Of a stretch of DNA of 64,000 nucleotides, positions 24,566 to 37,172 are shown one piece after another (the stretch's first letter is position 1; each line of letters begins with the position of its first letter). Position numbers and translations under genes: made by a program. The notes beneath the pieces are model-generated. The model worked only from the letters and a program-made list of their open reading frames with translations. It had not been told where the DNA came from and did not search any database. The stretch is from positions 992,001-1,056,000 of the forward strand of contig JAJFPB010000001.1 in the NCBI GenBank assembly GCA_020881915.1. Reading direction: 5' to 3'. Origin of the DNA: Paramyrothecium sp. XJ0827 (lineage: Eukaryota > Ascomycota > Sordariomycetes > Hypocreales > Stachybotryaceae).

Positions 24566-25557
24566 GATCGAATAGATAGTATGACTGAGTGGTTTGTCTG
24601 GAGTTTACTAAGATAAATGTAATTCCGTCCAAAATCGGCCATATCTATGCCTCGTCGATTCTTTAGATCTTAGATTTGGGCGCATATTTGACCACTAGTT
24701 GATGAAATTGTAGCTTGGAACAAGGCAATCTGGGGGACTGTATATCATTGATAACTGGTCGGTTGCTGGGTACGAATGTGAAGACCCACCTCTATACATT
24801 CTTGCCTAGCGAGCCTATGACTGTGAGTTTGTTCCTTTGTCTAGGCTGCGTGCGCTGTAAGCGTCAGGCCACGGTTCGAGCGCTGTGATTGCGGACCGAT
24901 CCCACTGCTCGTCCTGATGCGGTATTATCAGATATATCTGCATTTTTATCTTTGCCAATAGCGGATTTTGGAAGACTCTCCGTATCAGTCAATACAGCCA
25001 CGATGACCAAGTTTGGTTACGAGGAAGCCGCCCAAGCTCTCCATCTCATCCCTCAGTCAATCAAGCTCTTGACAATGTGGACTGGCAGGCGCTTCATACA
25101 TGTGAGCCTTGAAGTTCCGTTTGATCCAAGTACGCGATCTTCAAGCCACCTCGCCAACCCATATGTGCAGGACGATAGTCTTTTAGTACCTTCGTGTAGA
25201 TGAAATATTCTAGTCGGAGATCCGACTTTGCTTCAAGTGAATAACTTGGCCACTTCTCAGGGCATTGTGGCGAATAACGCAATTCCTGTGAAATGTAAAT
25301 ACTTTAAATAGATACTGTCAGCGCTCTCGTGTGGCGTAGATGCCCGCACCTGCACCTATCATTCCACAGCTGACGTACATATCGTGGCTTGGTAAGTACA
25401 ACTCCAAGTCCCTTCGTGCAAGAAATGACATTTCATGTGCAAATTATTCCCACGTGATGGTGCCCGGCAATTTCATAAACACCATTCTTGGGTTATTTAT
25501 TTCGGCAAAGCCCTGGCTGGGACCAATTCCACGTGTCCGAAGCATCAATCTGGAAGA
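24566..25557. other. Intergenic, no gene seen
   Basis: Spacer between the NACHT gene and HET gene 2, same strand. A 104-codon frame at 24889-25203 has no recognisable features and is not called. Confidence 0.5.
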
Positions 25558-27420
25558 ATGTATCAACAAGCTTTCAAGTACCGAGCGTTGGAGGGAGATC
25601 GACACATCCGTACCCTGATTGTGCATCCTGGCTCCAGTGCCTGTCCGGTGAGCTGCTCTCTGGAGCATGTGTCTCTTGATAGCAAACCCGACTACGAAGC
25701 AATTTCATATGCATGGGGCAACCTCTCGGAACGGCGCACGATACTCGTTGATGGAAAAGAGATCCGTGTCACAGTCAGCTTGTTTGAGACCCTGAAGCAG
25801 TTTCGCCACTCGGTACAACAGCGAACGCTTTGGGCAGACGCAATTTGCATCAACCAGGAGGACAATGCAGAAAAGACCAAGCAGGTTCAACTTCTATCAG
25901 AAGTTTATCGCTACGCTAAATGGGTCCTGGTCTGGCTTGGGTCCGATGATTCAGGCATTGACGATTTCGTCACCTCGCTAGCCAAAGCGCATGATTTGGT
26001 TACTGAACTATCACTTACGCTGGATCCCAACATACTCGACGCACAACGGGGGTCAGGACGTCCACCCGAACCAGTTCAACAAGGCAACGAAGAACATTCC
26101 AAACTTCTTTATTTCGATTGGGAACCTTTCAGTGGGCTTTTCGCTAGACCATGGTTCAAACGAAAATGGGTGATACAAGAAGTAGCACTTGCTCAGCATG
26201 TCACGATGTGCTGTGGCGAAGCCACATTTTCCTTCTCAGAATTGGGAGAAGTAATGAGTGGTCTCTATTCTTCATCTCTCAAGGACCAATCATTTGGCTT
26301 TGGGTGGTCTCAAGAACTTCTTGAAGCGTACCACAACGCAACCTTCATGTACTGGATCCATGCATCTATGCGGAAGACAAACAAGGTAAAAAATGGGCTA
26401 ATAACCCTAGTGAACCTCACAAGGTGTTTTGACTGCAAGGACTTACGCGACCATCTTTATACACTGTTGAACTTGGCCCCTGACTACGCTTTGAACGGCT
26501 TCGCAATAACTCCAGATTACGAATGCAGTGTTGTTGAAGCCTTTACTCAGTTCGCCGAATTGTACTTGGTCCACGGACAACGACCGGATGTTCTATCCCT
26601 TAGCACGAATCCTATGGTAGGGTTTCCGTCGTGGGTGCCCAATCTCTCGAGCTTGTTCTCCGGCGAGAATGCAGACGGGGATAGAATTTACTCAGCAGGT
26701 GGAGCCCTGCCTCCAAAATTCACTATTACTAGTGATCGGAGCAACCTACAATTTCAAGGCACGCTCATCGACATTGTGAAGCAGACAGTGCAGAGACCCG
26801 GTGACGAGCCTCTGCCTGATCTGCCCAAGGGCTTTGCGCTAGGAGGCACAACGGCCGAAAACTCAGCCATGAGAGATTCGATAGCTCGATCGGTGTTGCG
26901 GGGAGCGAACTGGCTCAACAATTGCGAAAATCTTGCAAAGATAGGAGAGGGAATGACGAGCGAAGATGGAAGTCTTGTCCACGACCGATACAGGCAATTC
27001 TGGGTGACAGTGCTATCTGGAGTCTGCGTGCAACCTACAGGCAAACGGCGAGCAGATGACACGGTTGGTGACATCTTCACGCGATATTTGTACTATGTGA
27101 GGACTTTTTGCGAAGAACACGAACCCGAGTGGTACCATGAGCACATGCACTGTGTTTCTCAAATTGAGCCCTCCATAAACTTTTATGCCATCTCGAGGAG
27201 GTTTGGCTTAACAGCCCACGGCCGGCTAGGGCTCTTCCCCCGGACAGTGCAGCCAGGGGACTGCGTGTGTATTGTGCATGGCGCGGAGGTTCCGTATGTT
27301 ATACGCCCAACCACGGGCTCCAACTACACGCTGATAGGGGAGTGTTACCTTGACGGTGTGATGGGTGGGGAAGCAATAATCATGGATGAGTACAAAGGGC
27401 AGACAATTACATTAGAATAG
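25558..27420 (+). CDS. HET-domain protein 2, 620 aa
   Basis: Single exon. I place the start at 25558 (MYQQAFKYRALEGDRHIRTL), which matches how stand-alone HET proteins begin; the frame is open further upstream to 25435. The HET core is complete: YEAISYAWGN (about residue 45), TLWADAICINQEDNAEK, WVLVWLG, WFKRKWVIQEVALA, and DHLYTLLNLAPD. The C-terminus has the common closing segment with RTVQPGDCVCIVHGAEVPYVIRP and a Gly-rich tail. Same strand as, and about 1 kb downstream of, the NACHT gene. It is clearly divergent from HET gene 1, so not a recent tandem copy. Confidence 0.93.
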   Translation: MYQQAFKYRALEGDRHIRTLIVHPGSSACPVSCSLEHVSLDSKPDYEAISYAWGNLSERRTILVDGKEIRVTVSLFETLKQFRHSVQQRTLWADAICINQEDNAEKTKQVQLLSEVYRYAKWVLVWLGSDDSGIDDFVTSLAKAHDLVTELSLTLDPNILDAQRGSGRPPEPVQQGNEEHSKLLYFDWEPFSGLFARPWFKRKWVIQEVALAQHVTMCCGEATFSFSELGEVMSGLYSSSLKDQSFGFGWSQELLEAYHNATFMYWIHASMRKTNKVKNGLITLVNLTRCFDCKDLRDHLYTLLNLAPDYALNGFAITPDYECSVVEAFTQFAELYLVHGQRPDVLSLSTNPMVGFPSWVPNLSSLFSGENADGDRIYSAGGALPPKFTITSDRSNLQFQGTLIDIVKQTVQRPGDEPLPDLPKGFALGGTTAENSAMRDSIARSVLRGANWLNNCENLAKIGEGMTSEDGSLVHDRYRQFWVTVLSGVCVQPTGKRRADDTVGDIFTRYLYYVRTFCEEHEPEWYHEHMHCVSQIEPSINFYAISRRFGLTAHGRLGLFPRTVQPGDCVCIVHGAEVPYVIRPTTGSNYTLIGECYLDGVMGGEAIIMDEYKGQTITLE

Positions 27421-28767
27421 TGTTCCAACAAATCACCACCACTAGGTTGGAGGATTTCATTGTCATTTACTTTTGGTCTCAGGGGGGTTGCAATCTCGAG
27501 AAGATCGATGGTTGAGTCAGTTACACGTGATGACCATGCTAAAGTGAAACTTGGCCGTCTGGTGTCTGCTATTGGGATGATGGCTCACGCTTCACTAGTT
27601 CGGGACTATAAGCAAGATTTCCTTGCTTAAATTCTGTTGTTATTATCTAAGATAGAATCGAAAACTCTTCGTCCAATGATGGCATTCTACGAGATGTGTC
27701 GTCTCGCAGTGAAATCTTGCAATTCGGGAACCACAGTTCCATGTGCGCAGGCACACACAGGCGCTCGCCAGACAACCATTACTATGCTCGACACGATTTT
27801 CGAATGGCGCCTCAACTTCCGTATGGTGCTACGAGGACTGAGTACGTACCGCGACATGTGCATGTTCATGCGAGCTGTGAGATGAAGATCAGCACAGGCA
27901 GTCTTGTACAGGTTAGCAACCGGAACGTTCGGACCCACCGACAGGATCTCGGGATATCGCGACGAGCCGGTGGTGGCGAACGCATCTGTACTGCAAGCGA
28001 CACAAAACGTTGAGTAACATGATTTGCCAAGGCGGATAAGGAAGAAGATACAGGTGGAACTATTGTCAATATCGCTCCACCTCTCCTCTCGTGTCCTGCA
28101 GGTTGCTTCCAAACAGAGCCGGACTTTTTGCAAGATCGCTGGCAAAGACAATGGAAGATGACCACGCACCTTGCTGACTTGCAGTCCCAGAAACCGCTAA
28201 CTGGGTAATTGACCAAACAGCAGACGCACATGGCGCCGAGCCTATGACGAGTCTTCTTGGCTTGTGCTGTCGGACCAGTCCGTCCAATTAACCGGGTTCC
28301 TCTCGTAAGCCTCAATGGTTGATGACTGGGCCAAACGGGTTGATGCTAGGGTTGAGTCGCTCCACCTGGCGTTGGCGAGTCCAACCTTAAGCCTGTTAAG
28401 GATGGAGCTTTGTCTTTGCCGAGCCACAACACGCGAGCTAACAGGGACCTTCTGTCCGTCGCTGGTCCCGAGATTCGTGAGCACCAGGACCACCTTCCGA
28501 AGGCGGTAAGCCCGCCAGGCCTGTTCCCCTGAAGCATCAGCATGGATTTTAAAAAGTGCCCTGGGGTCCCCGAGCTCTTGAACCACCCATTCGGCGTAGT
28601 ACGAGCGTTGCGCAACGCTCGGCGGGTCGGTAGCGATAGCGGAGGCAACGAAAATGACATAAATATTCACATGCGCCATGGCGAGCGCCCTTGTCGTCGA
28701 TGGTTGGACTGCACGTCTCGTCTTACCTCAAGTCGTACGCCTCCGTTCACCTCGCTGATCAGCCAAG
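27421..28767. other. Intergenic, 1.3 kb, no gene seen
   Basis: Overlapping minus-strand frames up to 160 codons (27687-28679) look like compositional accidents: none has family resemblance and several overlap each other. Contains the upstream region of the anchor-B gene. Confidence 0.45.
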
Positions 28768-30847
28768 ATGCGTTTCTCTACTGTCTCTGGAGCCGTCCTG
28801 GCTGCCGCTAGCCTGGCCCAGGCCAAGGAGATGCCCAAGGACCCCATCAAGGCCCTCGGTACGTCAACAGAAGGAATTTGTGATACAATTTAAAGGTCGC
28901 TAACAATCCTGATAACAGACTACGACAGCGGAAAGGTCCACGCCGCCAACAAGAAGAAGAAGGTCGACCTTTGGCTGGGCGAGTACGAAGCCGGCATCCT
29001 GGACTCCTCCAAGTGGCCTCGCCTGAACTACACCAAGTACGCTCCCCAAGCGACACCATAACTGTCTATTCTCTAACTGTCTCAGGTGTATCAATGGCAA
29101 GGCTGAGGCCGTCCCCGGCGACCCGCTCCAGACCTTCAAGTGCAAGAACATGGACCTCTACGACTTCTGGTCGCACGCCGCTCTGGGCTCCCCCGGCGGC
29201 TGGGATGAGCTCGGCGATGGCAACCTGCTGACCGGTAGCTCTTCTTGGGGTTGGGTCGACCCTGAATCTGGTCGCGAGTTCATAGCTAGCGGTCTGTACG
29301 ACGGTACTGCCCTGCTGGAGATTCTGCACAAGGAGGGCAAGCTCGTCCAGCTTGGATTCTTGTATGCGATAGATCCCCATTGGAGTTCGATTCGAACACT
29401 GCTGACCATTCTAGGCCTTCTCCTGCTCCCACTGACCCCGACTCTCTATGGAAGGAGGTGAGTCGTCAAGTGTCCCCGTGTTTGGTAGACGATTGCTGAC
29501 TTCCCCAGGTCCGCGGTTACAAGAGTTACATGCTCATCGGCTCGGAGCTGCAGAACCACGGTATCCAGATCTTCGACATGAGAAAGGTTAGTTGACGCGC
29601 AACTGTATTCAATTCGACATCATCTGTACTAACCATAATCACAGCTTCTCGATCTCGACCCGACCAAGCCCGCCACCTTTTTCCACCCTATCGATGACCT
29701 CACTGGCTACATCGATGACCTTCCCCAGGGTGCTTCCCACAACGTCGGTGAGTTGAGCTGGTCCTGGAAAGTGTTGTACACAATTACTGACGCATCTCTT
29801 CAGTTGTGTCCGAGGAGGGCCAGTTTGCTGCTGCAGTCGGCTCTAGGCCTCGCAACTCCGGTTGCCGGGCCGGTTTGATCCTGTACGATCTCAAGGACCC
29901 CTCCAAGCCTACTCGTGTCGGCTGCAACGGCGATGACGGCTACATCCAGTGAGTCCAAACCGCTGAGCTTTGCATTCTGTCCTTGACTAATATTCCATAG
30001 CGACGCTCAGTGCCTGGTCTACCGCGGTCCCCACGAGAAGTACGTTGGCCGTGACATCTGCTACGGCTACAATGAGGACTCCCTGACCATCTACGACGTC
30101 ACCGACAAGGCGAACTCTTCCATCATCTCCATTACCTCGTACGAGGGCGCCACCTACACCCACCAGGGCTGGGTTCTCGACACCGAGTGGCAGGAGTACC
30201 TGTTCATGAACGACGAGATCGACGAGATCGAGGGCAACGGCCTGGCCGTCGACGGATACCCCGTCACTTACATCTGGGATATTCGCAACCTCGAGAGCCC
30301 CAAGCAGTCCGGTTTCATCAAGGGAACCGAGCGCTCCGTTGACCACAACCTCTACGTCACCAAGGACAAGCTGCTCTGGCAGTCCGACTACACCGCCGGA
30401 GTCCGCATCTACGATGTCTCTTCCATCCCCGAGGACCCCACCGGCGACAGCGTTTGCGAGATTGCCTACTTTGACATCTACCCCGAAGACGACGCAAACC
30501 CCTCCCCCGTCATGCAGGGCTCGTGGTCCTCGTTCCTATTCCCCTCTGGCTTCGTCTTCATCAACACCATCGAGCGTGGCGGCTACCTCGTGAAGCTAAC
30601 CCGCCGCGAGTCTTGCCCCAAGAAGCACGCTTGCAACGCCGACAACTGCCTGCGTGCCCTTCGCTCCAACAATGCCCAGGGGCGCCTGGAGGAGAGCCAG
30701 GAGTTCTGCGCCGGTTTCACCGACGGCTGGACCGCTGACGTTGGCGTCGTGCCCACCTACGCCGCCCAGGCTTGCGGCGAGAATGTCATCTCCCGCGTCA
30801 GCTCTGCCTGCTCGTGCCTGCCCACTCCTACCCCTACCAGTGCTTAG
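28768..30847 (+). CDS. Secreted choice-of-anchor-B / LVIVD beta-propeller-like protein, 566 aa
   Basis: Eight exons: 28768-28858, 28919-29036, 29086-29361, 29415-29457, 29509-29586, 29645-29747, 29804-29948, 30001-30847 (1701 nt). Signal peptide MRFSTVSGAVLAAASLAQA. The body has repeated blade-like units: HGIQIFDMRKL, GLILYDLKDPSKP, DSLTIYDVTDK, TYIWDIRNLESPK, GVRIYDVSSIPED, which are LVIVD-type repeats of the choice-of-anchor-B family. A Cys-rich C-terminus (CPKKHACNADNC, CSCLP) follows, probably disulfide-bonded, ending in a Thr/Pro tail. Codons are strongly C-ending, unlike the neighbouring NLR and HET genes, suggesting high expression. Fungal relatives are often labelled regulatory P domain proteins. 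Biochemical function is unknown. Confidence 0.85.
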
Positions 30848-31778
30848 TTGACAGGTACAGTGGGTTGCTAAATGTTGGCATTACTTGTGGCCAGAGCCTC
30901 GCAAGATTTTCGAGTGGCTGGTCCTTGAGTCAACATGGCTATGAGAAGATGTATGTAGTATATAAAACCATATCCTATTCAACACATAAATTTGCAAGGC
31001 GCCATACCGTTAAGTCTGTTACGTAGGTGCCGTGTCAACGGCTTTGCACACAATACAAGGTTCAGTGACTGGACGTTAGGTTTGTTGCACGACAATGTGA
31101 ATGGCACGAGGTGAATCGGATCAAAACTTATGGTCGTCATTTTGCGATTCATGTTCCACGCATAACTACGTAGAGAAATTGGGAGGGTTGAAGTTTTGAG
31201 CGAGCTTTTGGTTAGCCCAAAGCCACAAGGTTCATGCAGGCACTCAGTTCGACCGTTGAGATGCGATGCAATCAACCAGCCTCATCAATATGCATCGTAA
31301 AGAGACGGTTGGACCGCCGTGTATAGAAGATGAGGCGGCTTCTAAGCATTTCCTGGTCTAATAGGTTGGCTGACCATGGCTCGCCTCCTTGCGACAGCTG
31401 AACGGCAAACGACGCCATCGTATCCCTTCTGACTCTTCTGATGCTCTTGAACCGTCAAGGCGCTGCTGCGGTATTCAAGTCTCACACGTTTTGGCGAGAC
31501 CATCTCGGGATGAAACCAGACTTGGGGATCTGAGCAGGCACAAAGCGTGTCCGTATGGCCGCGCTTGGCTACCTTCAAACATCCTTTTACCTCATACGGT
31601 CTAAATACGACTTCCACATCGCACAAGGCCTAATTCGCGTCTCGTCTAGGCGGGGATCACATGAGAGCAACTCTACGGCTTCGCGTCCTCTCCAGGAGGT
31701 ACGCCTTTGATTCCTTCGCGCGTTTAAGGATATTGCGTCTGAACTTCTATAGGACATATGATTCTGTTTCGAAGACCG
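30848..31778. other. Intergenic between convergent genes, no gene seen
   Basis: Holds the 3' ends of the anchor-B gene (+) and NLR-A (-). No recognisable coding sequence. Confidence 0.5.
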
Positions 31779-34700
31779 CTATGCACCACTCCAAAATTCA
31801 TCCCAACCCTCCCTTACCTTTGCCTTCAACTTATCGAAGATGTCTGCCACCAGGACAGGTTCCTCTCCAGCCAATGTAATTTTTCCATCATGGACACCCT
31901 GCCATCCTTCAACTGGCAACTTGAGGTAAGAGTGGTTTTCGCTGCAAAAGTACCTTGTCGCCAGGGGCTTATTTTCCAGCGAAGCTGCACGCCTGTTTGA
32001 ATGACATGTTTCGCAAAAGAATGACATTGAGCATGTCAAGCAGCAGTAGGCGTCACGGTTTCCCCACCACGAATACTCAGCAACCGGCCTGCAAGCCCCG
32101 TCGCAAGTATATCTGCAAGCAACATGGGGTAGAAGATCGCCTTCGTCTTCCGGCTCTTCATCGCCCCCGTCCCCTGGTCCGTCTTCTTCCCAAGCACGAC
32201 GAGCCACGTCAGCATTTGCCTCGATTATTTGCTTAGTGACTTCGTCGTCAAGCTCTCGGTCAAGCCGGGAGAACATGGCGGAGATAACAATGCGAGCATA
32301 CCTCTCCAGCTCTGCTGAGAGCGTTGGATTGTGAAGGGCCCTTGCGAGGACTGCCACAGCCCGACCCAGCTCAACCAGATTCTGCACGTCGTTCCAGCCT
32401 ACACCATCGCTTAACGCTGCGAAACAAGAATCCATGACAGCCTGTAAGTTCTCCTGGAAATCGATTGCTTGACCCAATTTCAGACTCATGGTGGCCAGGA
32501 TCTTACGGTAATTTAGCAGCACGGCAGGTGAGACAATAGGTATTGAAAGTGAGAAGGTCCTCTGCATCAATCCTTTTAGAGCACTGAAAGCCTCCGCTTT
32601 GACTTTCGGATCCCGGGACTGGTAGAACTGTTCAAACAATGCATCAGTCATCATGTTTATACCTCGAAGCAGAGTATTCTGAGGATCTTCATTGGTAATG
32701 GGCCAAGCCCAGCCATTTGAGCCGGTGTCGAAGACTTCGTCCAAAATTTTGCGAGCTGAACTGATGTCTTGATGAACTTGAATATATGCCAGCGCAAGAT
32801 CAAGTTTGAGTGGCGCGCTTGCATTAAGATTCTCCAGATATCGTATGGTCTCTTGATACACTGACACAATAAACTCCTTCTCTTCTAGAACAGAGGCGCA
32901 GTCGCGGAAATAGGTTTGCCGAGTAGCACCATCGACGTCGTAATTCCAGGCAAGCCAGGTCAACCTTTCTAGAGGAGTCCAGGACTTCATCGTAGCTATG
33001 TAAGAACTCTTGTCGTCTTGTTTTCGATACAAGGACAGCTCTTTGACAAGCACTTCACCTGACACCATGACGGTAGGGTCGACTGCCCTGGCCTCCCGGT
33101 AGGAAATCGCAGCTGCGCCTCGGTCGCCACTTTCGATCTCCACTTGAGCTTTGGTGACCCAGATCTCCTGCTTGATGGGAACGGGTACGTTTTCGTTTGT
33201 CAGATGTTCAAGACAAGCTCGAATAGCCTGCTGAGACTCCTCCATTCTTTGGTCATGGAGCCGAATAGTAGATAAGAGCATCAAAATTTTACACCTCTCT
33301 GTAGCAGAACCGTTCTCTTTGTTGAGCTCTAGAGCCTTTAGACAAAGCTCTTCAGCGACATCTCCGTGATAATCGGCAAGGATTATGGACACAGCCCGGT
33401 AGGCTCGATCATCCATGGGGATATCCTCAAAGAGATTTACAGTTCCAAGGGCTAAAGTGTCGATGAAATAGCTGCCTTCCTCTATCGATACCTTCTCTGG
33501 GTACAGCTTTTTCGCATTTTCAACAAGAATTTCTAGTAGGCCGCACTTGAAAGCTCTCGAGTTAGCCCACTTTCGTCAACCTTGTGTCATTCTTGTACTC
33601 ACCACATGCAAAACATTCTTCGTAAGAGAGAATTGCTTCTGAGCTGTCGCTGCGTCCGGCGCTTTGTACAAGGCTGTCAGGAAACCCTTTGCCAATCCCA
33701 GTCGCAATTTTCGCGGATCTTCTGCAAGTTCATCCCACCAGCGCAGGGCCGGTTCACTGAGTTTGGAACGTATGTCGTTTTGATCAAAAACTTGGACCCA
33801 TTTCTTCATTTCTTCGTTGGTGCTTTCTGTGGCTTCTTCGACGCCACTATAGTACAACACAGGCAAGCGGCTAAGCATCTCGGCCAGGCCAGTCCTGTTT
33901 GACATGACGGCAGCCAGTGCCTCCATTAGCTCAACTTGCTGCTCAACGGTATGCGAGTAAGGCTCTATGCCACACCAGTTGCTCAGGAGCTCGTCAGCGG
34001 CTGAATCCTGCAAATCCGGATGGAACTTGCTAACTGTTCCCTCCGGGGCAGGCTGTGCAAGGTCGACACTCGCAAGAAACATGCGGCGGAAAGCTTCCGA
34101 TTCTCGCCATCGAAAGGGCTTATCTTCGTCAGGTAACACTCGAAAGAAGTACATCATGGAGCGCTCCTGAAACTTGACAGGTAACTTCCCATCATCATAA
34201 AGGTAGTCATTCTGGTCTTGTTCAATATTCGACACATCATAATGGGTGTGTTTCAAGACCTTTCGCGATTCCAGCTCGACTGGATCGCCAATACGAATGA
34301 AGTTATGGAGAAACTCAGGTATTTCTTCCAAGCTGAAGTCATCGTCTCCTGCAAGATACCTGAGGAGCGACACCGCCTCGTCGAGGGTTAATTCTCGATT
34401 TGCAAATGCCATCCAGTGAAGGAGCATGGAGGCAACTTGCTGGTGCTTCGCAGTCATCCTTCGCTGACACTCATTCAACAAAATATCATACAAGTCTTCG
34501 ATAGATTCGGGTAGCGGTTTGTTGATTGCTTGAAGCACAGCGCCCTCACGGCCGAGATTGTTCAGGCGGACCAGCATATGCTCTGCATATAAAAGGCCTG
34601 AAATGTGATTAGTTCAGCTTTATTTTGTTTCATACAAATTCATGATTCTTACTCGGTGAAGCTTCTACCATCTTATCGGCCACGCGGGTTTGGACATAAG

Positions 34701-36415
34701 CTGAGAATGTGCGAAGGTTGTCATACGTCTTGATCCGGTGCCAGACAAGCGCCTTGAAATCTGATAGTTGTTTTTCCTTGGTTACTTCAATAACCAGGGG
34801 TTGAATGATGTCGGGCATCCTTCTGAAGCAGCTGTCTCTGCAGGTAACTACCATTGAGATGTTCGCTTTACTTGCAGCAACCATCTCGGCAAACTCGAAA
34901 AATGCTTCTTCATTGATAAGCTCGTCAAGTCCATCAAACAGCAGGTAGAGACGGTTTTGGGATGCTGTTTCAAATATTGGACAGAGTATATGTTCCACCA
35001 GTGTCGACCAAGCTGTCTTTGTAATGAGTACGTCATCTCTAGAGAGGATGGTGTTGATCTTTTCGCAGAGTTGGACGTTCTGTTCAGCTACCTGGTTGAT
35101 AGCGGTCGTAATACCAGAGCTGAACCACTTGAAGCTGGGCTGTTGCTCTCGAAAGTAGAAATGGGCGACAGCCGTATTTCCTTCTTTATCCTCACTTGCC
35201 AATTCATTGAGTTTGTCGTATGTAGCGAGCGCCATATGACTTTTACCTACTCCTGGAGCTCCTGTAATGACTAGAATGGTTTGTTGAGATTTAGCTCGTT
35301 TCGCCCAAGAACCCCACGCGGACTCGGTGAACAACCAAGCACACGTATCAGGGATCATGGTCTCCTTTAGCACGTTGAATTCGTGAGTGTCTGCATTCAC
35401 AGTCTCAAGAGCGCTCCTCACACGATTTGCCAACGGTGACTTGCCTGCAGTGTGTGCAGGTGGTGCTTTACTCTTCTTGTCGAGACCCTGAATGCTTACA
35501 AGCTTGAGGATTTTTTGCACATCGCTATGTGTATTTTCTGCAATCTCTTGGATTGATCCAAGTACCTCTCGCTGCTCCACTAGCATCTGAGTATGGGCTA
35601 CGGAGTTCTCCTTTAGCTCTCGGGCCATTTTCTTTGTCTCTTCGGTATTGCCCAAGATGGCAAACTCAGTAGCACTTTGCAAACGAGCCAAGCTGGTATC
35701 TACAGTGGCACGAGCCCCGGAGAGATCAGAATCTTGGCCCTCCAGGAGGCTAGTGATCCATTTCTCTGGCCTGGTATCAGTAAGATGGAAGTTAAGGTGT
35801 GGTGGCTGCACACTTACTGAAGCGGCCAAGCACAATGTACTTGTGCGCAAAACCACACATTGATAGAAAAGAATTAAAAACATCAACCAGGCAGTTTTGG
35901 TATATCCTGTGATTAGGTAGGCGTTTCTCCAGGATGGTTATCCGCTGGAGAAATGAATTCATGTCGTCAAAGAAAACCATTACGACATCATAGTCGGCAG
36001 ATTGGGCCCTACATGCCTACCCTTGGTTAGCCATTAGCGCTCTGTGTAGGCCGCTCTCACTACTGACTTGAAGAATGAATGTCATGGCAGTCCCAATGGC
36101 GGCAGCCGGTGGAAAAGCAGGGGTCGCGGCAGCAAGGATCTGCTGTGCACCAGATTCTAAGAGGTCCAAATTGTTTTTGAAGACGGTACGTAGCTTGTCG
36201 ACTTTTTTGCCATCGTGTCGAAATTTGTGAAAATTGTTCATTTGCTCTGTTCCGAAATCTAGCATAGCTTGGGCGTTGTTGAACTTTCGCTCCAAATCGA
36301 ATCCCACGATGCCCTTGTAATTCTGTAGGGCTTGTTTCCACAAATCAGCCACATCTCTGTTGTCTTCCTGAAGCCCTGGTGGCACCTGGACAGGCGCTGC
36401 TGTCGACGGCGCCAT
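31779..36415 (-). CDS. NLR-A: Goodbye-NACHT-TPR protein with C-terminal Cys/His module, 1473 aa
   Basis: Exons 36415-36068, 36016-35818, 35765-34653, 34597-33603, 33545-31779 sum to 4422 nt. Start chosen at MAPSTAAPVQVP; the frame is open to 36481. N-terminus: Goodbye-type domain of fungal STAND proteins (VADLWKQALQNYKGIVG, later YIVLGRFKKWITSLLEG). NACHT: ITGAPGVGKSHMA (near 351) and LYLLFDGLDELIN (near 457), TCRDSCF sensor region, then a winged-helix-like part (LHWMAFANRELTLDEAVSLL). Helical TPR-like repeats occupy about 850-1350. The end has CDGAC, CLTCSMSFFCETC and CSENH, a likely zinc-binding fold, then a Trp-rich tail. Same architecture as NLR-B at 45.0-49.6 kb. Presumed cytosolic NTP-driven sensor. 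Confidence 0.88.
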
Positions 36416-37172
36416 GCTGAAGTTCGGACGGACGTCAAGGGGCCCAAACACTCGCTGTTGAGCTTCACCATGGTTGCGCAAAACCCCGCCTTTTGTACGC
36501 TCGTACTAGAGCAGATCAGTGGAGTCATTTCCTGCCACAGTATTATCTGCTCAGATAATGCATTATTACACTGCATGGATTCCTAACGAAACCCCCTACA
36601 CCGAGGCACCTAAAATAACCCTTAGCGGCTCAGCTGCTGCGACTTGTCGTAGTAGTCACGGTTTTGTGCATAAATCCCCACCCACGCTGACAGCTTTACC
36701 TGGGTCGAGAAAGGCTCGGAGACATTTGAACGGTTGCTAGGTCAGACCTAGTCGAACACAAAAGTACCTCATTGATTGTTTTGGGCTGAGCTTCTTCAAT
36801 CTTTAGTACATAGTTGTGATGAAGACAACCTTAGTATATATAAATATTGATTGTAATATTACTCTACTTAAAGAAAGAAGGTCTTCTTTAAAAAGCACTA
36901 AAGGACCCCCTTTTAAGAATTGGCAAATTTAGCACAGAGGTATTTGTTCATGAAATGTCTAACCTAACCTTCGTGAGCTAGGCCTAAGCCGGGGGATATA
37001 AGAGTTCTGCTATTATGAACAGATTTCTACTATACCAATAGATATTCATAATTTATCAGTTTTCATTCAAAGTTAGAACGAATTATTCCTTATACCCTCT
37101 AAGTATATCGCTCGCCAAGCAATAATCGCTGGGAAAATAAAAGAATCCATGAATCAATATTAAGCAAGTAAA
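36416..37172. other. Intergenic with AT-rich stretch (about 36790-37160)
   Basis: Upstream of NLR-A. From about 36790 the sequence becomes AT-rich, with a near-palindrome AAAGAAGGTCTTCTTT (36883-36898). It may be a decayed element mutated by RIP, but no terminal repeats or coding remnant is visible. Confidence 0.45.

Noticed and set aside
16002..27420. The two HET genes as a recent tandem duplication
   Set aside because: Outside the shared HET core motifs the proteins differ throughout and lie on opposite strands.
27687..28679. Minus-strand frames upstream of the anchor-B gene
   Set aside because: They overlap each other in different frames and show no motif.
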